Positions 44,066-51,995 of a stretch of DNA of 64,000 nucleotides are shown piece by piece (the stretch's first letter is position 1; each line of letters starts with the position of its first letter). The stretch covers positions 1-64,000 of the forward strand of contig NZ_WQGO01000002.1 in the NCBI RefSeq assembly GCF_013034685.1. The letters are read 5' to 3'. The notes beneath the pieces were generated by a model that worked only from the letters and a program-made list of their open reading frames with translations, was not told the DNA's origin and made no database searches. The DNA is from Ruegeria lacuscaerulensis. GTDB taxonomy: Bacteria; Pseudomonadota; Alphaproteobacteria; Rhodobacterales; Rhodobacteraceae. The position numbers were made by a program, and so were the translations under genes.

Positions 44066-44575
44066 TCAGTTGCCGATGGTCTGCAAATAGGCAATCAGGT
44101 CGGCACGCTCTTGCGGCTTTTTCAGGCCCGCGAAGCTCATGGATGTGCCGGAAATATAGGCGCTCGGGCGCTCAAGGAAGGCGTCCAGCGCTTCGGGTGT
44201 CCAGTTGCCGCCATGGGCCTGCATCGAGGCCGAGTAGCCGGTGAAGCCATTGGCCGACGCGACCGGACGGTCAACGATGCCATACAGATAAGGGCCTGTG
44301 CCGTTCGCGCCGTCTTCCAGCTTGTGGCAAGCGGTGCATTTACGGAAAACGCGTGCGCCTTTTTCCGGGTCGGCTGCGGCCAGCAGGTCTTCGAACACCA
44401 CTTCCTCACCGTCGGCGCTTTCGCCTGCGCTTTCGGTTTCAATGATGTACGAGGCCGTCTCGCCATGACCATCGGCATGGTACAGGCCTTCGGCGGCCCA
44501 TTTGGCCAGAAGCAGCACCAGGAAGGTGCCAAACAGGCCTGCGGCGGCCTTGGTAACTGTCATCGTGTCGAACAT
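44066..44575 (-). CDS. Membrane-anchored cytochrome c (CycM / cytochrome c-y type)
   Basis: The frame opens far upstream at 44761; I chose the ATG at 44575 (169 residues, MFDTMTVTKAAAGLFGTFLV), which puts an uncleaved anchor at about 9-28. ATG at 44590 is an alternative. An acidic linker follows, then class I cytochrome c with CTACH (80-84) and the probable Met ligand 146 in SGTSMSFAGLK. Such proteins carry electrons from bc1 to the terminal oxidases, so it could feed the cbb3 enzyme encoded here. Convergent with nothing; divergent from pheA. Confidence 0.9.
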   Translation of the reverse strand: MFDTMTVTKAAAGLFGTFLVLLLAKWAAEGLYHADGHGETASYIIETESAGESADGEEVVFEDLLAAADPEKGARVFRKCTACHKLEDGANGTGPYLYGIVDRPVASANGFTGYSASMQAHGGNWTPEALDAFLERPSAYISGTSMSFAGLKKPQERADLIAYLQTIGN

Positions 44576-44694
44576 TGATCGCGAGTCCATTTCAGCTGTC
44601 TGCGGGGTGTCTAAGGCTTCCCCTGACAAGAGGCAAGGTATAGACACCGCGACTAAACGCCCAATTCTGGAACTTGTTGCACGGAATCGACCAA

Positions 44695-45525
44695 ATGACC
44701 AAACGTATCGCATTTCAGGGGGAGCCCGGCGCCTATAGTCACGAGGCCTGCCGTAACGCACGCCCCGATATGGAGGCCCTGCCCTGCCGCACTTTCGAGG
44801 ATGTGATCGAATCGGTGCGCTCGGGCGCGGCGGATCTGGCGATGCTGCCGGTTGAGAACACGACCTATGGGCGCGTGGCCGATATCCACCGCCTGCTGCC
44901 TCATAGCGGGCTGCACATCATTGATGAGGCCTTTGTCCGCGTCCATATCAACCTGCTGGCCGTTCCGGGTGCCACGCTGGACGACATTACCGAGGCCCAT
45001 TCCCATCTGGTTCTGCTGCCCCAATGCGCGGGCTTTTTGAAACAGCACAACATCCACGGGCGCGTCAGCCCCGATAATGCCCGCGCCGCGCGCGAAGTGT
45101 CCGAACAGGGCGAACTTCACTCGGCCGCGCTGGCCAGCGAACTGGCCGGAGAGATTTATGGCCTCAACGTTCTGGCCCGACATATCGAGGACAATGACGA
45201 CAACACCACCCGCTTCCTTGTAATGTCACGCGAGGAAGACCGCACGCGACGCGGTGAACACGGAATGATCACCAGCTTCGTCTTTCAGGTCCGCAACATC
45301 CCTGCCGCGCTTTACAAAGCGATGGGCGGGTTTGCCACGAATGGGATCAACATGACCAAGCTGGAAAGCTATATGGTCGACGGCTCATTCACCGCCACGC
45401 AGTTCTATGCCGATATCGTGGGGCACCCCGACGACCGCAATGTGCAGCTGGCGATGGAAGAGCTGGAGCATTTCACCACAAATGTCGAAGTGCTAGGCGT
45501 TTACCCGGCGGCGGTCACAAGGTGA
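44695..45525 (+). CDS. pheA: Prephenate dehydratase
   Basis: Converts prephenate to phenylpyruvate in phenylalanine synthesis. The start MTKRIAFQGEPGAYSHEACR at 44695 is the family start (276 residues); the frame opens 7 codons earlier. The catalytic motif appears as DDNTTRFLVMS, and a C-terminal ACT regulatory domain contains GINMTKLESYMVDG. A stand-alone dehydratase, without a fused chorismate mutase. It overlaps the convergent GNAT gene by 11 bp. Confidence 0.95.
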   Translation: MTKRIAFQGEPGAYSHEACRNARPDMEALPCRTFEDVIESVRSGAADLAMLPVENTTYGRVADIHRLLPHSGLHIIDEAFVRVHINLLAVPGATLDDITEAHSHLVLLPQCAGFLKQHNIHGRVSPDNARAAREVSEQGELHSAALASELAGEIYGLNVLARHIEDNDDNTTRFLVMSREEDRTRRGEHGMITSFVFQVRNIPAALYKAMGGFATNGINMTKLESYMVDGSFTATQFYADIVGHPDDRNVQLAMEELEHFTTNVEVLGVYPAAVTR

Positions 45526-45979
45526 AGGATTTGCAGCGCGCGCCGTCAATTCGGCGGTAGTCCACGAACCCCATTGCCTGATAATAGGCCAGCCCTTCCG
45601 CATTGTTGACGCCGATCGTCGCGTCGATCGCCACAAGGCCTGCCGCACGGGCAGCTTTCAGGGTTTCCTGAAACAACGCCCGCCCGACCCCGCGCCGAGC
45701 CGTCGAAGGGCGAATATGCGTGCCGATCAATCCCCAGCCGACAGGCGCGCCATAGGGGTTGCCCTCTACCGCTTGCTTCAGCGATTGAAACCCCAGCACC
45801 TCGTCCCCGTCCAACGCCAGAAGGCACTGAATCTGACCGGGATGAGAGACATAGTGCGTTTCGGCGAACCCGGCATCTGCCGGTTTGCTGCGCTTGTCTG
45901 CCAAAACAAGGGCTTGCAACACTCCAGCAATACCCGGCGCGTCGTATGAGGTTGCCTGCCTCAGGATCAGATCGCTCAT
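45515..45979 (-). CDS. GNAT-family N-acetyltransferase
   Basis: The 154-residue protein begins MSDLILRQATSYDAPGIAGV and carries the acetyl-CoA loop RPSTARRGVGRALFQETLKA near residues 95-114, then GVNNAEGLAYYQAMGFVDYR. Acceptor substrate unknown. It lies 7 bp after the SRPBCC gene, with which it is probably co-transcribed. Confidence 0.85.
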   Translation of the reverse strand: MSDLILRQATSYDAPGIAGVLQALVLADKRSKPADAGFAETHYVSHPGQIQCLLALDGDEVLGFQSLKQAVEGNPYGAPVGWGLIGTHIRPSTARRGVGRALFQETLKAARAAGLVAIDATIGVNNAEGLAYYQAMGFVDYRRIDGARCKSFTL

Positions 45980-45986
45980 ATCGGTT

Positions 45987-46454
45987 TTACGACCCGTGCA
46001 GGTGTCGTTCCTCCATCTCGCGGGCGAATTCGGTCAGTCGGGATTGGAACCGGGCCCGGAACCGCGATTTGCCCAGCCGCAGCGATTGCAGAAACAGCCG
46101 CGCGGGCAGGGATTTGGCCGTCAGCGTTACATCCACGCTTAACCGGGTACGGCGTTGGGACAGAGCCAGAAGATCAACCTCCGTGACACCGCCGACCCCT
46201 TTGCCGATTGCCTCGAACCGTATTCGCGCGGGCGGGTCGCTGTGTGCCATTGTTATCTCAACATGGCGTGGCTTGCCCCGCAGGGTGAAATCGGCCTGCC
46301 ATTTGGTGCCCGGCACCACCCCCATGTGGCCGGACAGCCGCCGCACCTCGATCCCGCGGCGCATGGCCATACGTTCGAACCGTTCGAAATCGGCGACCAT
46401 TTCGAAAACGGCGTTGATCGGTGCCTGAATATCTTCCTGTATTGCGAACTGCAT
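45987..46454 (-). CDS. SRPBCC-fold lipid/small-ligand binding protein
   Basis: The 155-residue protein starts MQFAIQEDIQAPINAVFEMV, the usual opening of START/polyketide-cyclase-like (SRPBCC) folds, followed by DFERFERMAMRRG and alternating strands, ending in a basic amphipathic helix. No catalytic motif is evident, and ligand unknown. Probably co-transcribed with the GNAT gene. Confidence 0.65.
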   Translation of the reverse strand: MQFAIQEDIQAPINAVFEMVADFERFERMAMRRGIEVRRLSGHMGVVPGTKWQADFTLRGKPRHVEITMAHSDPPARIRFEAIGKGVGGVTEVDLLALSQRRTRLSVDVTLTAKSLPARLFLQSLRLGKSRFRARFQSRLTEFAREMEERHLHGS

Positions 46455-46494
46455 TCCGACCTTTGGTTCGTTGATCTATTGTGTCTCTATTTCG

Positions 46495-47475
46495 TCAGTC
46501 CAGCGTATCAGCAAGCCAGTTCTGCAACAGGAAATGTGCAATGGCTCCTTTACGGGCAGGTTTCAGAACCGGGTGCTCACCGGCAAAAGCCTGCATCATC
46601 TCAGATTTGCTGACCCACATAGCATCTTCAATTTCAACGGGGTCAATCGAGATGTCACGCGACAGCGCCTGGCCCGCGCAACCAAACATCAAAGAGGCCG
46701 GGAAGGGCCAGGGCTGGCTGGACAGATAGGTGACAGCGCCGACGGGCACGCCCGCCTCTTCGAACACTTCGCGGCGCACAGCAGCTTCGAGCGTTTCGCC
46801 GGGATCGACAAAACCCGCCAGCAGCGAATACATCCCCTCGGGCCAACCCGGAGACCGCCCCATAAGTACCGAGTCCCCATGGGTGATCAGCATGATCACC
46901 ACCGGGTCCGTGCGCGGAAAATGCTGGCCGCTGCACGTGGGACAGCTTCGTTGCCATCCGGCCTGCGTCATCGCGCTGGCCGCGCCGCAGCGGGCGCAGA
47001 ATTTATGGGTTTCGTGCCAGCCGATTACCGCCTTGGCGGTCGCCGCAAGCTCGGCATCACGCGGGGACAGCCACGTCATGATCCGGCGCAGCTCGGCAAA
47101 TACGAACCTGTCTGGCAGGTCAGGATGCTGCTGTTCCGAGCCATCCACGAAACCACCTACTTCAGACAAATCCTGCCCGTCAGGCTCCCAATTCGAGATA
47201 TCGGCAGCAAAGACCGGGACACCATCTGACAGGCCCAGAAAAATCAGCCCATCCGCAACTCCGCCCGGTCCGTTTTCGACCAGCGCATGAGTCACCGGGA
47301 TCAGACCCAACCGATCCGAAGCCTCACCCTCTACAAGGGGTTTGCCGCGCCATATCAGCAGGCATTTGGCATTCGGGTCCGCCACCAGGCCAGCCAGCGC
47401 GTCATCATCGCCCCGAATATGCGCCGCACGGTCCAGCCCTGATCCGCCGAACGTCACAAACTCTGCATTCTTCAT
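46495..47475 (-). CDS. nudC: NAD(H) pyrophosphatase / NAD-capped RNA hydrolase NudC
   Basis: The open frame runs to 48453 opposite another gene; the real start is the ATG at 47475 (MKNAEFVTFGG, 326 residues) behind a GGGGGG ribosome site. The zinc ribbon reads CARCGAA then CPTCSG, the Nudix box GFVDPGETLEAAVRREVFEE continues with AGV, and the NAD-specific SQPWPFPAS follows. It cleaves NADH or removes NAD caps from RNA. Divergent from the CpdB-like gene. Confidence 0.95.
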   Translation of the reverse strand: MKNAEFVTFGGSGLDRAAHIRGDDDALAGLVADPNAKCLLIWRGKPLVEGEASDRLGLIPVTHALVENGPGGVADGLIFLGLSDGVPVFAADISNWEPDGQDLSEVGGFVDGSEQQHPDLPDRFVFAELRRIMTWLSPRDAELAATAKAVIGWHETHKFCARCGAASAMTQAGWQRSCPTCSGQHFPRTDPVVIMLITHGDSVLMGRSPGWPEGMYSLLAGFVDPGETLEAAVRREVFEEAGVPVGAVTYLSSQPWPFPASLMFGCAGQALSRDISIDPVEIEDAMWVSKSEMMQAFAGEHPVLKPARKGAIAHFLLQNWLADTLD

Positions 47476-47655
47476 TGCATGCCCCCCAGATTGTGCGCAT
47501 AGGGCTGCCACGATGGTTCTGGGGTTGCAATGGGTATTCATGGAACTCCGAAAAAACACCCGCTGCCGCTGAAAGACCGCAGGTCCGCCTTGAAAATTGC
47601 ACGCAACACTCTTTTTGTTGAAAATGATTAATATAAAACTGCCTAAAGTAGAGTA

Positions 47656-49497
47656 GTGCCAACTTTTCCTTCCTCTCAAACCGTCCAACTGCGGATTCTG
47701 GCCACCTCCGATCTGCATATGAATCTGACGGCATATGACTATTACACTGACAGGCACGAACCGACGATTGGCCTGACCCGGACCGCAGACCTGATCCGCA
47801 AGGCCCGAAGCGAGGTACAGGACGGGTTGGTTCTGCTGGTAGACAATGGCGACTCGGTCCAGGGCACGCCGCTGGGCGACTGGGCCGTGGCTCAACACCC
47901 CGAGCGCCATGTTCTGATGCAGGCCTTCGACCTTCTGGGCTACGATGCTATAGGGCTGGGCAATCACGATTATGGCTTTGGTCTGGACGTGCTGGACCGG
48001 ATCATGCGGCAGGCCCCCTGCCCTGTTCTGTGCAGCAATGCCCACAAATCCTCCAGCCCGCAGGTCTGGCAGGAGCACACGATTGTCAGGCGTCAGGTCG
48101 AAATCCAAGGGCACGCGTACGAGCTTGCAATCGGCATATTCTCGGTCCTGCCACCCCAGACCGCAAAATGGGAGGCGCACAAGCTGGCAGGTGCAGTTCA
48201 GATCGGCGACATCCTTGACTGTGCGCGCCGCAAAGTCGCTGAACTGCACGAACTGGGCTGCGATATCGTTGTGGCGCTGGCGCATACGGGGTTCGGTCCG
48301 GCGCAAGACACGCCCGGCATGGAAAACGCGTTGGTACCGTTGGCCGCCATCGACGGGATCGACGCCATTGCGGGCGGGCATTCCCATATGGTTTTTCCCA
48401 GCCCTGAACAAGAATACAGCGGCTATATCGACGTTGATCGCGGGCTGGTGCACAGCACCCCCGTCGTGATGCCCGGTGCGGCGGGGTCATATCTGGGCGT
48501 CATCGATCTGACCCTCGGCACATCACTGGACGACCGATGGCAGGTACTTCATGGACACGCGCAGGTGCGTTCGGTTTCGACAGAGGCGTCAGATGAAGAC
48601 GCCGCACTGACGCAGCTACTTGCCACCGGCCACGCCGAGACGCGGCGGCGGGTGGCCGAACCTGTGGGACAGGTACAGCAGCACATGCACAGCTATTTCA
48701 GCTTTTGCGGCTATGACCGGGGCTTGGCTTTCGTGGCCGCCGCTCAAACCGCCGGGTTGCGACCTTTTTTGAAGGATACGGACTATCGGGACTGCCCAAT
48801 CCTGTCTGCCGTGTCCCCGTCGAAATTCGGCGGGCGTGCCGGGCCTCGGTTCTTTACCGACGTCCCGGCCGGGGAAATCTGCCTGCGCCATGTGACGGAC
48901 TTGAACGTCTTTCCCGATGAGATGATGGCCGTCGCCGTCACCGGTTCGCAAATCGAAGACTGGCTGGAAATGTCCGCAGGCGTCTTTGAAAGGATGATTC
49001 CCGGCCAACGATGCGATCTGCTGGCCTCGGACCGCGCGGGGCACAATTTTGACGTCCTGCATGGGCTGACATACCGGATCGACCTTAGCCAGCCCGCCCG
49101 TTTTGGTGCAGATGGGGCACTTTTGCACCCATCGGCCCGCCGCGTCCGCGAGATTCGTTTTGAAGGCCAACCCTTGGATCCAGAGCAGACCTTTGTGGTG
49201 GCGTTGAATAATTACCGCGCTAATGGCGGTGGGCACTTCCCCTTTGTCGGGCAGGCCACGCGCATTCCACTACCGATTCTGCCCATACAAGATCTGGTCA
49301 AAAACTACGTGGCTGCCGGGCCTCATTCCGGCACTGTGTTCGAGCGTCCGTTCCGTCTGTCCCCCGTGGCCGGGGCGTTGGCGGTTCTGCGTACAGGCCA
49401 CAAGGCCTGGCAGCATCTGGACGACATCACCGAATTTGCACCCAACATCGCTGGAGAGGACGAGGCCGGTTTTCTGCTGATCCATTTGACGCTCTGA
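47656..49497 (+). CDS. CpdB/UshA-like metallophosphoesterase without signal peptide
   Basis: The 613-residue protein has the metallophosphatase motifs ATSDLHMN (15-22), VDNGDSVQGTP, GLGNHDYGFG, and GGHSHM, followed by a 5'-nucleotidase C-terminal domain (ALNNYRANGGGHFPF). This matches 2',3'-cyclic-nucleotide 2'-phosphodiesterase/3'-nucleotidase. The start is a GTG, with a stop codon just upstream in frame, and the N-terminus MPTFPSSQTVQLRILATSDL has no signal sequence, unlike the periplasmic relatives. It is therefore probably cytoplasmic or moved by an unusual route. Confidence 0.85.
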   Translation: MPTFPSSQTVQLRILATSDLHMNLTAYDYYTDRHEPTIGLTRTADLIRKARSEVQDGLVLLVDNGDSVQGTPLGDWAVAQHPERHVLMQAFDLLGYDAIGLGNHDYGFGLDVLDRIMRQAPCPVLCSNAHKSSSPQVWQEHTIVRRQVEIQGHAYELAIGIFSVLPPQTAKWEAHKLAGAVQIGDILDCARRKVAELHELGCDIVVALAHTGFGPAQDTPGMENALVPLAAIDGIDAIAGGHSHMVFPSPEQEYSGYIDVDRGLVHSTPVVMPGAAGSYLGVIDLTLGTSLDDRWQVLHGHAQVRSVSTEASDEDAALTQLLATGHAETRRRVAEPVGQVQQHMHSYFSFCGYDRGLAFVAAAQTAGLRPFLKDTDYRDCPILSAVSPSKFGGRAGPRFFTDVPAGEICLRHVTDLNVFPDEMMAVAVTGSQIEDWLEMSAGVFERMIPGQRCDLLASDRAGHNFDVLHGLTYRIDLSQPARFGADGALLHPSARRVREIRFEGQPLDPEQTFVVALNNYRANGGGHFPFVGQATRIPLPILPIQDLVKNYVAAGPHSGTVFERPFRLSPVAGALAVLRTGHKAWQHLDDITEFAPNIAGEDEAGFLLIHLTL

Positions 49498-49501
49498 CGG
49501 G

Positions 49502-49530
49502 TTGTCATTTGTCCCGCACTTGCCTATATC
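49502..49530 (+). promoter_or_regulatory. Promoter of the SRP RNA gene
   Basis: TTGTCA (49502-49507), 17 bases, then TATATC (49525-49530), ending 7 bases before the mature SRP RNA. The -35 lies directly after the stop of the CpdB-like gene. Confidence 0.8.
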
Positions 49531-49536
49531 GCGTGC

Positions 49537-49632
49537 TGAGAGGTTGGCGCGGGCGAGCGCCTCGCCAACCTGGTCAGGTCCGGAAGGAAGCAGCCACAAC
49601 GAGCCCCGCTTGGGTCGATGTCCAACCTCTCA
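49537..49632 (+). ncRNA. ffs: Signal recognition particle RNA (4.5S)
   Basis: About 96 bases with the 5' end GAGAGGTTGG pairing with the 3' end CCAACCTCTC. The universally conserved apical region CAGGTCCGGAAGGAAGCAGC is at 49575-49594. It binds Ffh and the FtsY receptor in co-translational targeting. Its last three bases overlap the stop codon of the opposing alpha/beta hydrolase gene, and no separate terminator is visible. Confidence 0.95.
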
Positions 49633-50508
49633 CTTATCTGCCACATGATCCTGGGCAATAAGCTGCGGCCAGACCGCTGCGTTGCGGCGCGCGAACACGC
49701 CGATATGCCCGATCTCTTTCACCCCGAAATCGGACGGTGACAACAGCCGACGCCGCGCATTCGGGCCATAAAGCTCGGCCAGACGCCACACCGCTTTGGG
49801 CGGCACCACCTGATCGTCGTCGAATGCGATCAGATCGACCGGCACATCCTGCCCGGCCCAGTGCGCCTCGGGCAGGGTCTTGCCCAAATCGGGCAGGTAG
49901 TTCGTCGGTGCCGTGCACCATTTACGCCACTGCCAGTAGACCCGCGCGGGCAGGTCAGCCCCAAAGCCCAAAGCCCTGCCCGGCAAATACCCCGCCGCTT
50001 TGACAACCAACGGCGCATGGCCGTACCAGAACAACCCCGCCAGCGCCTTGTACGGCCACGGGTGATCAGACAGAGTGACCAGCCCAGAGCAAACACAGAT
50101 CATGCGGTCAATCTGCGCGATATCCGGTTGAACCGGGCCCAACATTCCGCCAACGGAATGGCCGATGCTCCATTGTTCCGCGTCCGGGAAACGTTTGCGC
50201 ATTTCTGCGCGGGCAGCGGGCATGTCGATCAGCGCCCAGTCCGCCATAGTTACCTGCGAGTCCTGCAATCGGCCGGTCAGGGAATGGCCGAAATCCCGAT
50301 AATCATAGGTCAGACAAGCCATGCCCTGCTCGGCCGCCAGCCAATGGGCAAAATGCTGATAATAGTCGCGGGGCACGCCGGTCGCTGCATGGATCACCAC
50401 AACTGTTTTGGGAGGCAAGGCAGGTAGATAGAGCCGCCCCGACAGCATCGCTGAACCAGACGGAAACTGGACATCTTCGGTCAAAACAGGATGCGTATTG
50501 TCCAACAT
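49630..50508 (-). CDS. Alpha/beta hydrolase
   Basis: The 292-residue protein shows the oxyanion strand VVVIHAATGVPRDYY, the nucleophile elbow GHSVGG (Ser about 119) and a probable catalytic His in EIGHIGVFA, with an Asp in FDDDQVVPP. No signal peptide. Closest in style to serine-aminopeptidase-like or esterase hydrolases; substrate unknown. Its stop codon is shared with the end of the SRP RNA gene on the other strand. Confidence 0.8.
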   Translation of the reverse strand: MLDNTHPVLTEDVQFPSGSAMLSGRLYLPALPPKTVVVIHAATGVPRDYYQHFAHWLAAEQGMACLTYDYRDFGHSLTGRLQDSQVTMADWALIDMPAARAEMRKRFPDAEQWSIGHSVGGMLGPVQPDIAQIDRMICVCSGLVTLSDHPWPYKALAGLFWYGHAPLVVKAAGYLPGRALGFGADLPARVYWQWRKWCTAPTNYLPDLGKTLPEAHWAGQDVPVDLIAFDDDQVVPPKAVWRLAELYGPNARRRLLSPSDFGVKEIGHIGVFARRNAAVWPQLIAQDHVADK

Positions 50509-50623
50509 CGCCCGCGCCTCACACTCTAAACTGTTTAGTTCACCTGTGCAGTCGGCCCTGTTCCGGCATCAGAGTCAAGCCGTAGGGAGATTGACCCCGC
50601 GTCGCGCCGGGTTTCAATGGCGC

Positions 50624-50652
50624 TTGACTCGAAGCCCGCTCAACCGTTAGCG
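50624..50652 (+). promoter_or_regulatory. Possible promoter of the cobalamin riboswitch transcript
   Basis: TTGACT (50624-50629), 17 bases, then TTAGCG (50647-50652). The -10 is weak, but the expected start point falls immediately before the riboswitch. The preceding part of 50509-50623 shows no gene I can support. Confidence 0.4.
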
Positions 50653-50662
50653 GTGGCGTGAT

Positions 50663-50862
50663 GGTTCTCGTCCCCGGTCACGGGGCGGGATGAAAAGGGA
50701 ACACGGTGCGATCCTGCCCGGCATTGCCGGAACGGATCAAGGCCGAGACTGCCCCCGCAACTGTAAGCGGTGAGCAATGCCGAGATACCACTGGCCGATA
50801 GGCTGGGAAGGTCGGCAAAGCCACGACCCGCAAGTCAGGAGACCTGCCATCGAACGAAAACC
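50663..50862 (+). promoter_or_regulatory. Cobalamin (B12) riboswitch
   Basis: The conserved core is complete and in order: GGGAACACGGTG (50698-50709), GCCCCCGCAACTGTAAGCGG (50751-50770), the CCACTGG element (from 50788), GGGAAGGTCGGC, and GACCCGCAAGTCAGGAGACC near the 3' side. GGTT at 50663 and AACC near 50862 can close the outer stem. It lies about 90 bases upstream of the cysteine-rich gene at 50950 on the same strand, so adenosylcobalamin should switch that gene off. Confidence 0.95.
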
Positions 50863-50949
50863 GAAACTCGGGCGGGGTGTCCGGGACAGGTCGTCAGCAC
50901 GCTGTCACACCTGATCCATGCCCCTCGTCCAGCGCGCGGAGGGCGCATC

Positions 50950-51357
50950 ATGATCTGGAAGACCAAGACCCACGAATTCACCGCGACGGTATGCCAAAAG
51001 ACAGGCGCCCCCTGCCCGGCACTGGCCCGAATGGCACGTGCCCTGACGGATGCAATGGCCACGGCCCGTCCGGCAACAACCGATGCGTTCGAGATCGAAG
51101 GCAGCAGCGACTTGACCCATTGCGCCGAAGGGTGCTCGGCCCGGTTTCGCGCCCAACCCGATCAGATCCGGGTGTTCTGCGGTGTGGCCGCCGACACTCC
51201 GGCCGAGCGGCTGGATCGCTATGCGGATATGTTGTTCGGAGCAGATTTCACCGCCCACGCAGCCAGCCTCTTGGCGACACCACCCTGCGCGATGATGGAA
51301 GTGGTTACCACGGCGCCCCAGCCAGCCGCGCCGACCGAACACCAGCTTTCAGCCTGA
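50950..51357 (+). CDS. Small cysteine-rich protein under B12 riboswitch control (DUF1636-like)
   Basis: GGAGG lies 7 bases before the ATG at 50950; a longer open frame overlaps the riboswitch and is not real. The 135-residue product has cysteines at 15, 22, 58, 62 and 77 in VCQKTGAPCPAL, THCAEGCSARF and RVFCGV. The layout resembles DUF1636, a thioredoxin/ferredoxin-like metal-binding fold found near cobalamin genes, but I assign this from pattern memory only. It is the sole gene after the riboswitch, since the next gene is on the opposite strand. A role in cobalt or cobalamin handling is inferred. Confidence 0.7.
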   Translation: MIWKTKTHEFTATVCQKTGAPCPALARMARALTDAMATARPATTDAFEIEGSSDLTHCAEGCSARFRAQPDQIRVFCGVAADTPAERLDRYADMLFGADFTAHAASLLATPPCAMMEVVTTAPQPAAPTEHQLSA

Positions 51358-51359
51358 AT

Positions 51360-51857
51360 TCAGCTGCCCGTCCGGGCCGCCGAAGTGGCCCAAACCATCT
51401 GTGCCTCGGTCTCGACGGCGCAGGGACGTACTGTCCGTAGCATCTGCAAAGCGGTATCTGCGGGCAGTCCGCTATCTGTCATCAACCGCAAAGCAACCAT
51501 ACCCGATCGCCCGCAGCCGCCCCGACAATGGACCAAAACGCCTCCGCCGCCGGACAGCAGCGCACGGGCCCGCTGGCTGACATTGGACCAAATGGCCTGT
51601 ATCCGCGCATCCGGCGCACCAAAATCCTGGACCGGCAGGTGAGCCCATTCGACCCCGCGCCGCTCCAGATCGCCACCGAACGCCGCCGCTCCCAGGTTTT
51701 TCATCTCAGAGCTTGTGGTCATTGAAATCACCAGATCCGGTCGCCAGTCCTGAACCGCCTTCAGATCGGTCGCATAGGCACCGACTGCGCCGGGCAGCGG
51801 AGATATCCCCAGACGACCCTGCCCCAGTCGCAGGGAATAGATGGCGAAATTATCCAT
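51360..51857 (-). CDS. Protein tyrosine/dual-specificity phosphatase-like protein
   Basis: The frame opens at 51959; starting at the ATG at 51857 gives 165 residues (MDNFAIYSLRLGQGRLGISP). The catalytic P-loop is HCRGGCGRSG, matching HCxxGxxRS, and the general-acid loop is probably LPVQDFGAPD. Substrate unknown. It is convergent with the B12-controlled gene (2-bp gap) and divergent from dnaX. Confidence 0.85.
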   Translation of the reverse strand: MDNFAIYSLRLGQGRLGISPLPGAVGAYATDLKAVQDWRPDLVISMTTSSEMKNLGAAAFGGDLERRGVEWAHLPVQDFGAPDARIQAIWSNVSQRARALLSGGGGVLVHCRGGCGRSGMVALRLMTDSGLPADTALQMLRTVRPCAVETEAQMVWATSAARTGS

Positions 51858-51995
51858 GGCACGTTCCGATCGATCTGTACCGATGATGTATCGCCTGCGT
51901 CCTTGCTTGCAAATCGAATTTCCTGCGCTGCTGCTGTGGACGTGGGCGGCAGGGGTCACTACGCTGCATCGGACTCCGAATCCGACAGAGCAGAT

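Noticed and set aside
47476..48453. Long upstream extension of the nudC frame
   Set aside because: It lies opposite the CpdB-like gene and adds no NudC sequence; the family start is at 47475.
50770..50949. N-terminal extension of the cysteine-rich gene into the riboswitch
   Set aside because: It would translate conserved riboswitch sequence; GGAGG and the ATG at 50950 fit better.
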